From contig JALQUQ010000162.1 in NCBI GenBank assembly GCA_023263735.1, positions 1 to 6,280 of the forward strand: a stretch of 6,280 bases of DNA, written 5' to 3'. This document shows positions 5,820 through 6,280 of the stretch, in pieces. Origin of the DNA: Paracoccaceae bacterium. GTDB lineage: Bacteria; Pseudomonadota; Alphaproteobacteria; Rhodobacterales; Rhodobacteraceae. The notes beneath the pieces were generated by a model. It had not been told where the DNA came from and searched no databases. It saw only the letters and a program-made list of their open reading frames with translations. Position numbers and translations under genes: made by a program. The first letter of the stretch is position 1, and each line of letters opens with the position of its first letter.

Positions 5820-5836
5820 GAAAGGAGGTGATCCAG
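5820..5836 (+). promoter_or_regulatory. Extended Shine-Dalgarno: 17-base complement of the 16S rRNA 3' end
   Basis: The string GAAAGGAGGTGATCCAG is the exact reverse complement of CTGGATCACCTCCTTTC, which is the 3' terminus of typical alphaproteobacterial 16S rRNA as I know it. Ordinary genes use four to six of these bases. The AGGAGG core (5823-5828) lies seven bases before a GTG codon at 5836, the ideal distance for initiation. Upstream, CACCTTT (5794-5800) could pair with either AAAGG or AGGTG of this element and hide it. Confidence 0.6.
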
Positions 5837-5892
5837 TGTCTAGAGTGATATTGGAGAGAGGTGTCGGGACAGTCGGGAGGCTTGTGAGCTAG
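5836..5892 (+). CDS. Candidate 18-codon peptide MSRVILERGVGTVGRLVS
   Basis: This short GTG-start frame follows the extended Shine-Dalgarno at seven-base spacing and ends at TAG 5890-5892. The predicted peptide is basic and mildly amphipathic, with no signal or long hydrophobic segment and no family I recognise. An internal in-frame GTG at 5845 would give a shorter 15-residue form. Its codons run through the left arm of the predicted closing stem of the RNA domain (5849-5857) and end inside the next hairpin (5881-5914), so translation would unfold the RNA. It may be a leader peptide, the coding part of a dual-function RNA, or not translated at all. The ribosome-binding site is the main evidence. 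Confidence 0.4.
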   Translation: MSRVILERGVGTVGRLVS

Positions 5893-5998
5893 GGGCAGCC
5901 CCTTGGGTAACAAGACTCGGATTGGGCCTCTTCCCTAACTGGCCCATCTCCTAATACTCGGAAAGGGTCGCCAGTCGATGGCGATCCTTTCTCATTTC
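5849..5998 (+). ncRNA. Unrecognised structured RNA domain ending in an intrinsic terminator
   Basis: The bases fold by eye into a compact branched domain. A closing helix joins TATTGGAGA (5849-5857) to TCTCC-TAATA (5947-5956), nine pairs with one bulged T. Inside are an extended hairpin with CTTGT (5881-5885) and ACAAG (5910-5914) at its base and AGGGG/CCCCT (5891-5895, 5899-5903) at its tip, and a second hairpin TGGGCC/GGCCCA (5923-5928, 5941-5946) that abuts the closing helix directly. GTCGGGA occurs twice (5863-5869, 5872-5878) in the unpaired part; its GGGA could pair with TCCC (5932-5935) in the second hairpin's loop. A terminator follows at once. I compared it mentally with 6S, SRP RNA, tmRNA, RNase P RNA and 5S rRNA and saw no match. 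It may be a stand-alone small RNA or the processed 3' UTR of yhhQ. The 5' end is unknown and may include the element at 5820-5836. Confidence 0.45.
5962..5997 (+). terminator. Strong intrinsic terminator
   Basis: AAAGGGTCGCCA (5962-5973) pairs along 12 positions with TGGCGATCCTTT (5979-5990), with a single G-T wobble and a 5-base loop GTCGA. The T-rich tail continues as CTCATTT to 5997. It would end the RNA-like region and any yhhQ read-through. It lies 52 bases before the next gene, which therefore needs its own promoter or read-through. Confidence 0.8.
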
Positions 5999-6049
5999 AA
6001 GGCCCACTTGGCCAGCGTTTGAAACTATCCGGTTTGCATCGGTCGGCCC

Positions 6050-6280
6050 ATGATCAAAATCCTGCCCTATGATCCGATTTGGCCCACGGCATTTGCCCGC
6101 GAGTGTTTGCGCCTTGAGGGGTTGTTTGCGGTGGTCGACCATGTGGGCAGCACCTCGGTTCCCGGGCTGGCGGCCAAGGCGGTGATCGATATCATGGCGG
6201 CCTGCGACGCCGTCGATCCGGCGCGGGATCGGGCCTTGGAGAGGTTGGCAGCCCATGGCTATGTGCTGGTTCAAACCGGA
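6050..6280 (+). CDS. GrpB/UPF0157 family protein, N-terminal part (cut by window edge)
   Basis: The frame opens at ATG 6050 and runs to the window end, giving 77 residues. PYDPIWPTAF (6-15) and DHVGSTSVPGLAAKAVIDIM (30-49) are the two hallmark blocks of the GrpB/UPF0157 family, which has a nucleotidyltransferase-like fold. The GS in HVGSTSVPG and the D of VIDIM sit where nucleotidyltransferase-fold proteins carry their nucleotide-binding G-S and catalytic acid. The family is common but its substrate is largely undetermined, and some members have been linked to dephospho-CoA or acetyltransferase fusions. No strong Shine-Dalgarno precedes the ATG. The start is set by the normal family N-terminus (about five residues before YDPxWP). 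The remainder lies beyond the window. Confidence 0.9.
   Translation, partial: MIKILPYDPIWPTAFARECLRLEGLFAVVDHVGSTSVPGLAAKAVIDIMAACDAVDPARDRALERLAAHGYVLVQTG

Noticed and set aside
5815..5840. 16S rRNA 3' end fragment read on the minus strand
   Set aside because: Only the terminal 17 bases match. The adjoining bases on the minus strand do not continue into 16S sequence, so it is a ribosome-binding complement on the plus strand and not an rRNA remnant.
5849..5998. 6S RNA, SRP RNA, tmRNA or RNase P RNA
   Set aside because: The conserved strings of SRP RNA (GGAAG tetraloop region), tmRNA and RNase P are absent. A 6S-like closing stem and bubble can be imagined, but the typical 6S central bubble and apical hairpin are not convincingly present from memory; a covariance scan would settle it.

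Overview
The window reads as the chromosome of a GC-rich alphaproteobacterium, most likely a member of the Rhodobacterales. The protein sequences (YggT, the ELNN-type thioesterase, the FDWASQPYNT major-facilitator protein, MepA with a phytase-like partner) are of the kind seen in that group. This is judged by reading, not by a database search. There is no sign of a prophage, insertion sequence, CRISPR array, tRNA or rRNA gene. The protein-coding part is ordinary core or soft-core chromosome. The unusual content is in the non-coding DNA of the last 1.2 kb.

Layout. On the minus strand (1-1068) lie the 5' part of recQ (cut by the window edge) and, just upstream in the same direction, a yggT-family membrane protein gene. 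A 155-base divergent intergenic region (1069-1223) carries four short inverted repeats. On the plus strand follow an acyl-CoA thioesterase-like hot-dog protein (1224-1766), a UMF1/Atg22-like MFS transporter (1880-3244, best start a GTG), the periplasmic zinc murein endopeptidase MepA (3241-4131) and a secreted phytase-like esterase-family protein (4104-5042). The last three overlap end to end and must form one operon.

A separate unit then begins. It has a sigma70-type promoter (5050-5078) whose 17-base spacer is itself a perfect inverted repeat, a 5' hairpin, and a 32-nt element matching the preQ1-I riboswitch fold base for base (5105-5136). Next is yhhQ, the queuosine-precursor transporter (5145-5765). 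The riboswitch pseudoknot contains the only ribosome-binding bases of yhhQ, so it should act by blocking translation when the precursor is plentiful. Riboswitch and transporter each support the identification of the other.

Downstream of yhhQ lies an orphan RNA-like region (about 5794-5998). It has a 17-base perfect complement of the 16S rRNA 3' end, an 18-codon GTG-start reading frame at ideal spacing, a foldable multi-branched domain closed by a 9-bp helix, and a strong intrinsic terminator (5962-5990). I do not recognise it as a known RNA family; it is the best candidate here for something undescribed. The window ends in the 5' part of a GrpB/UPF0157-family gene (6050 onward).
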